From assembly GCA_028748945.1 (NCBI GenBank), contig JAQTOL010000079.1, forward strand, positions 1 to 10,162: DNA of 10,162 nucleotides, given 5' to 3'. A program made the translations under genes and the position numbers. This document shows, piece after piece, positions 7,469 to 10,162 of this stretch. The notes under the pieces were generated by a model that ran no database searches, was not told where the DNA came from, and saw nothing but the letters and a program-made list of their open reading frames with translations. Every line of letters begins with the position of its first letter. Positions within the stretch are counted from its first letter, which is position 1. This DNA is from Paludibacter sp. (GTDB lineage Bacteria > Bacteroidota > Bacteroidia > Bacteroidales > Paludibacteraceae).

Positions 7469-8107
7469 TTATTCTCCCAATTGCGAAATAAATTTCTCTA
7501 ATAGTTTCACATTTTTAATTCCGGGTTTTACTTCAAATTTGCTGTTCAAATCCACACCTGCAAATTTAGGATGTTCTATTTTAAGAATATCTTCGGCATC
7601 ATCAGTTGATATTCCGCCACTAAGTAAAAAAGGAGTTTCACCTTTATATTCGTCGAGGATTTTCCAATTGAATTTTACTCCGGAACCGCCATAAGCATCC
7701 GTTTTTGTATCGAATAAAAAATAATCACAGGCACCTTCATAAGTTTTTGTTACTTTGAAATTATAAGCCTCTGCAATGGGAAATGCTTTTATGACAATGT
7801 AACCAACTTCTTTTAGTTTTTCGCACATTTCCACCAGTTCGGTTCCGTGAAGTTGCATTCCATCCAGCTTATATTTAAAGGCAATCGTGAGAATATTCTC
7901 CAGATTTTCATTCACAAAAACCCCGATTTTTTTTATCGTTTTTGGAAATTCATTCAACACCGAAATATCTAATGTACCGGCATAGCGGGGCGATTTCGGG
8001 TAAAAAATAAAACCCATAAAATCAGGCTTCAAAGCTGAAACTGCCTTTATATTTTCGGAATATTTCATCCCGCAAATCTTAATCTTTAGTGAAGTATTAA
8101 TTTCCAT
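7469..8107 (-). CDS. trpF: Phosphoribosylanthranilate isomerase
   Basis: TrpF isomerises N-(5-phosphoribosyl)anthranilate to CdRP, the step between TrpD and TrpC. It is a 212-residue single TIM barrel, typical for a monofunctional enzyme. The catalytic cysteine lies in KIKICGMK (Cys12). The general acid aspartate is Asp133 in LFDTK, followed by the Gly-rich YGGSGVKFNW (139-148). GFIFYPKSPRY (32-42), MQLHG (84-88), LSGGIS (162-167) and GVDLNSKFEVKPGIKN (184-199) complete the family pattern. The last replaces the common GVDVSSGVE and has extra residues, apparently a lineage variant. It is separate from trpC, unlike the fused trpCF of enteric bacteria. The gap to trpC is unusually long for an operon (162 nt) and is packed with repeats; trpA follows after 48 nt. 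The start is the only good ATG before the KICG strand. Confidence 0.97.
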   Translation of the reverse strand: MEINTSLKIKICGMKYSENIKAVSALKPDFMGFIFYPKSPRYAGTLDISVLNEFPKTIKKIGVFVNENLENILTIAFKYKLDGMQLHGTELVEMCEKLKEVGYIVIKAFPIAEAYNFKVTKTYEGACDYFLFDTKTDAYGGSGVKFNWKILDEYKGETPFLLSGGISTDDAEDILKIEHPKFAGVDLNSKFEVKPGIKNVKLLEKFISQLGE

Positions 8108-8119
8108 CTGATATATTTT

Positions 8120-8270
8120 GTTATTTACTTCGTGTTATTTACTTCGTGTTATTTGGCTCCGTCGTTATTTATACTTCGTATATTACTCATTTACAATTTA
8201 TAACGTATTGCAAATAACGCCCGAAGGGCAAATAACTATCAATAACCATTAATAACGCGTAGCAAATAAC
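8120..8270. repeat. Repeat array with inverted halves in the trpC-trpF spacer
   Basis: On the plus strand GTTATTT occurs at 8120, 8134, 8148 and 8164 (periods 14, 14, 16); the first two units are the identical 14-mer GTTATTTACTTCGT. The right half carries the opposite orientation, GCAAATAAC, at 8210-8218, 8228-8236 and 8262-8270; the last overlaps the trpC stop codon. Two nested pairings share a centre near 8191: CGTTATTT (8163-8170) with AAATAACG (8212-8219), and GTTATTTG (8148-8155) with CAAATAAC (8229-8236). Mini-hairpins are TATAC-TTC-GTATA (8170-8182) and GCCC-GAA-GGGC (8219-8229). I see no ORF, -7 box or terminator here. It resembles the short interspersed intergenic repeats known from Bacteroidetes genomes. 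Confidence 0.8.
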
Positions 8271-9052
8271 TATTTCAGTCCTTCAATAAATCTTCTCAAC
8301 GCTTCCGCCGGATTTTCCTCTTTCATAAAATTCTCACCCATCAAAAAACCTTTGTAACCCATCTGGCGTAATTCTTTTACTGTTTCCACTTTTGAAATTC
8401 CGCTTTCGCTTACTTTTATAAACCGGTCGGGAATCAACGCTGCCAAATCAAACGAAGTCTGTATGCTTTGTTCGAACGTTTTCAGGTTACGGTTGTTGAC
8501 ACCGAGCATATCCACATAATCGTTGGCATGGCCGATTTCTTCGGCGTTATGAACCTCGAGCAATACTTCCAGTCCCAATTCATACGCTTTTTTTGCAAGT
8601 TCTAATGTTTTTTCCACCGTTAATGCTGCAGCTATCAATAAAATAACATCTGCCCCAATGGCTTTTGCCTCATAAAGTTGGTATTCGTCTATCACAAAAT
8701 CCTTACGCAAAACCGGACATGAAATCTGAGGCCGGGCTGCCATCAAATCCATGGGTGTTCCTCCGAAATACTCCAAATCGGTAAGAATCGAAATACCGGA
8801 AGCTCCCGCTGCACTGTAACCCGAAGTAACATCCACCACATCGGCATCCTCATGAATCCATCCCAGTGAAGGCGATTTACGTTTAAATTCAGAAATGATT
8901 CCTGATTCGGATTGAAGCAGACTTTCCTTCATCGATAAACATTTGCGTGAGAAGGCAGGTGCTTTTTCGAGAGCAGAAACAGGAAGTTGCAGTTTTCTTG
9001 AGGCAACTTCAATGGCTTTGGAAGCTAATATTTTTTCTAATATAGTTGACAT
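8270..9052 (-). CDS. trpC: Indole-3-glycerol phosphate synthase
   Basis: TrpC closes the indole ring by decarboxylating CdRP to indole-3-glycerol phosphate, the substrate of TrpA. The 260-residue TIM barrel has the usual length of the monofunctional enzyme. Catalytic and binding residues are visible: Glu55 and Lys57 in IISEFKRKSPSLG, Lys117 in PVLRKDF, Glu166 in LLEVH, Asn187 in LGVNNRNL and Glu217 in VSESGIS. The phosphate-binding C-terminal strand is GYKGFLMGENFMK (232-244). LTDLEYFGG (90-98) is the usual substrate loop. The start ATG at 9052 lies directly next to the TTGATATGA repeats of the trpD-trpC spacer and has no SD. The stop codon overlaps the last repeat unit of the next spacer. 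Both flanking gaps (127 and 162 nt) are long for a trp operon, so translation is not coupled by overlap here. Confidence 0.98.
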   Translation of the reverse strand: MSTILEKILASKAIEVASRKLQLPVSALEKAPAFSRKCLSMKESLLQSESGIISEFKRKSPSLGWIHEDADVVDVTSGYSAAGASGISILTDLEYFGGTPMDLMAARPQISCPVLRKDFVIDEYQLYEAKAIGADVILLIAAALTVEKTLELAKKAYELGLEVLLEVHNAEEIGHANDYVDMLGVNNRNLKTFEQSIQTSFDLAALIPDRFIKVSESGISKVETVKELRQMGYKGFLMGENFMKEENPAEALRRFIEGLK

Positions 9053-9054
9053 TG

Positions 9055-9164
9055 TTGATATGAATTACATTGATATGAACTTTGTTGATATGACTCCCTT
9101 CGGTCGTGATATTGAAACATTTCATGAAATAATATCAGCGAAGCTACTTTCACGAAGTCATATC
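9055..9164. repeat. Repeat array and nested palindrome in the trpD-trpC spacer
   Basis: TTGATATGA occurs three times at an exact 15-nt period (9055, 9070, 9085). Around a centre near 9124 lie nested inverted repeats. The perfect 12-bp palindrome ATTTCATGAAAT (9119-9130) is innermost, then TGATATT (9107-9113) with AATATCA (9131-9137), then GATATGACT (9087-9095) with AGTCATATC (9156-9164). Linkers carry TTCG/CGAA cores (CCCTTCGG near 9097-9103; CGAAG near 9139, 9153 and 9167). I see no start, promoter box or U-tract that would make it a gene or a classical terminator. It could fold as a long hairpin in the trp mRNA. Confidence 0.8.
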
Positions 9165-9179
9165 GGCGAAGCCAAATTT

Positions 9180-10162
9180 TTACTTATATATCTCCACAAA
9201 CTTTACAAACGCTTTTTTTGCATAACCACCGGCAAGCGATTCGGCAGCTTCGGCTTTGCATTGTTCGAGCGGTTTATAGGAACTTCGTGTCTGAATGGCA
9301 AAAGCAGAATTGATAATTACGGCATCGCGCTGCGCGTCGGTTGCTTTGTTGTCCAGCACATTCATAAATATCTGTGCCGCTTCGTCTATTGTGCTTCCAC
9401 CCCAAAGTTCTTCTTGTTTCAATGTTTTGAAACCCAGTTGCTCGGGTGTATACACAAATTCGCCTTTATTATTTACCACTTTACAGGTGTCTGTCAACGA
9501 AATTTCATCATAACCATCCAAGGAATGAACGATGGAATACTCACAACCAAGATTCTGATAAATGTAATTATAGAGGCGCATCATTTTCAGACTATAAACT
9601 CCAAGACACTGATATCGCGGACGAACAGGGCTAATCAACGGGCCCAGAACATTAAAGAACGTACGGACACCCAGGCCTTTACGCACCGGAGCCACATTTT
9701 TCATGGCAGGATTGCAAATCGGTGCATGCAAATAAGCAAAGCCCGAATCGTCAAGAGAACGTTTAATGATATTTATATCTGTAGTGAACTTTGCACCATA
9801 ATATTCCAATACATTGGACGATCCACTCACCGATGTGGCACCGTAGTTCCCGTGTTTGGCCACTTTGTAACCGGCACCTGCCACGGCAAAACAACTGCAG
9901 GTGGAGATATTGAAGGTATTTTTTCCATCGCCGCCGGTACCAACTATATCCAGGGCATCAAACTCCGATAAATCCATCGGAATGGCTAATTGAAGAAGTG
10001 CATCCCTGAATCCAATCACCTCATCTAGTTCGATACTGCGCATTAAGTATACTGAAATAAATGCTGCTATCTGAGAATCGTTATACTTTCCCGCAGCAAT
10101 ATTGGTCATTACTTCAGCCGCCTCAGCTCTTGAAAGCGATTGGTGATTAAATAATTGATTGA
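9180..10162 (-). CDS. trpD: Anthranilate phosphoribosyltransferase (5' end beyond the window)
   Basis: TrpD transfers phosphoribosyl from PRPP to anthranilate, the first step after anthranilate synthase. The frame stays open from its TAA (9180-9182) to the right edge, giving 326 visible residues. The ATG at 10109 is internal: 17 codons upstream of it in the same frame read NQLFNHQSLSRAEAAEV, which is the normal first helix of TrpD. Only a few residues should be missing. Motifs, numbered from the first visible residue, are KYNDSQIAAF (25-34), the PRPP-binding DIVGTGGDGKNTFNIS (71-86), KHGNYGATSVSGSSNVLE (about 101-118, in place of the common KHGNRxxSS form) and NPAMKNVAPVRKGLGVRTFFN. FNVLGPL and YDEIS, towards the C-terminal half, also fit. 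It is unfused to trpG. A 127-nt repeat-filled spacer separates it from trpC. Confidence 0.97.
   Translation of the reverse strand, partial: NQLFNHQSLSRAEAAEVMTNIAAGKYNDSQIAAFISVYLMRSIELDEVIGFRDALLQLAIPMDLSEFDALDIVGTGGDGKNTFNISTCSCFAVAGAGYKVAKHGNYGATSVSGSSNVLEYYGAKFTTDINIIKRSLDDSGFAYLHAPICNPAMKNVAPVRKGLGVRTFFNVLGPLISPVRPRYQCLGVYSLKMMRLYNYIYQNLGCEYSIVHSLDGYDEISLTDTCKVVNNKGEFVYTPEQLGFKTLKQEELWGGSTIDEAAQIFMNVLDNKATDAQRDAVIINSAFAIQTRSSYKPLEQCKAEAAESLAGGYAKKAFVKFVEIYK

Noticed and set aside
8108..8269. Internal promoter in the trpC-trpF gap
   Set aside because: GTTATTTG on the minus strand looks similar at first glance but does not fit TAnnTTTG, and no -33 element is placed correctly.
8108..9179. 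CRISPR array in the repeat-rich trp spacers
   Set aside because: Repeat words are 7-9 nt with 14-16-nt periods and reverse orientation mid-array; CRISPR needs longer identical repeats with unique spacers in one orientation, and no cas gene is present.
8943..9971. 342-codon plus-strand open frame across trpC start, spacer and trpD
   Set aside because: It is antisense to two well-supported enzymes, has a Cys/His/Phe/Ile-rich composition typical of an antisense shadow, and shows no domain pattern.

Overview
The window looks like chromosomal DNA of a Bacteroidetes bacterium, most likely of the order Bacteroidales. The reasons are AT-rich DNA, start codons without Shine-Dalgarno sequences, two divergent promoters with the Bacteroidetes -7 box (TAnnTTTG), and tryptophan genes in the order D-C-F-A with trpA separated from trpB. 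Placement below order level (for example near Paludibacter or Dysgonomonas) would be a guess.

Layout, left to right. (1) Positions 2-178, plus strand: the last 58 codons of an unrecognised gene. (2) Positions 217-1281, minus strand: butyrate kinase (buk), with no phosphotransbutyrylase gene beside it. (3) Positions 1282-1549: a divergent control region with a promoter on each strand and, in the rimP leader, a perfect 8-bp G/C-rich hairpin. (4) Positions 1550-6558, plus strand: rimP-nusA-infB, for 30S maturation, transcription elongation/termination control and translation initiation. A predicted hairpin lies in the nusA-infB gap. (5) Positions 6599-6637: a terminator between convergent infB and trpA. 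(6) Positions 6650-10162, minus strand: trpD (5' end cut off by the window edge), trpC, trpF and trpA. These convert anthranilate through phosphoribosyl-anthranilate, CdRP and indole-3-glycerol phosphate to indole. trpE, trpG and trpB must lie elsewhere, presumably upstream beyond the right edge.

The genes are conserved housekeeping genes, and I see no defence island, CRISPR array, transposase, tRNA or rRNA. The unusual material is between the genes. Each of the three trp spacers carries its own short-period repeat: 15 nt in trpD-trpC, 14-16 nt in trpC-trpF and 7 nt in trpF-trpA. The two longer spacers share an architecture despite different sequence. An AT-rich anchor word alternates with small linkers built around TTCG/CGAA, and the anchor flips orientation at mid-spacer, so the spacer can fold back on itself. 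These spacers, the rimP leader hairpin and the nusA-infB hairpin are the best candidates for undescribed regulatory or repeat elements. No clear new multi-gene system is visible.
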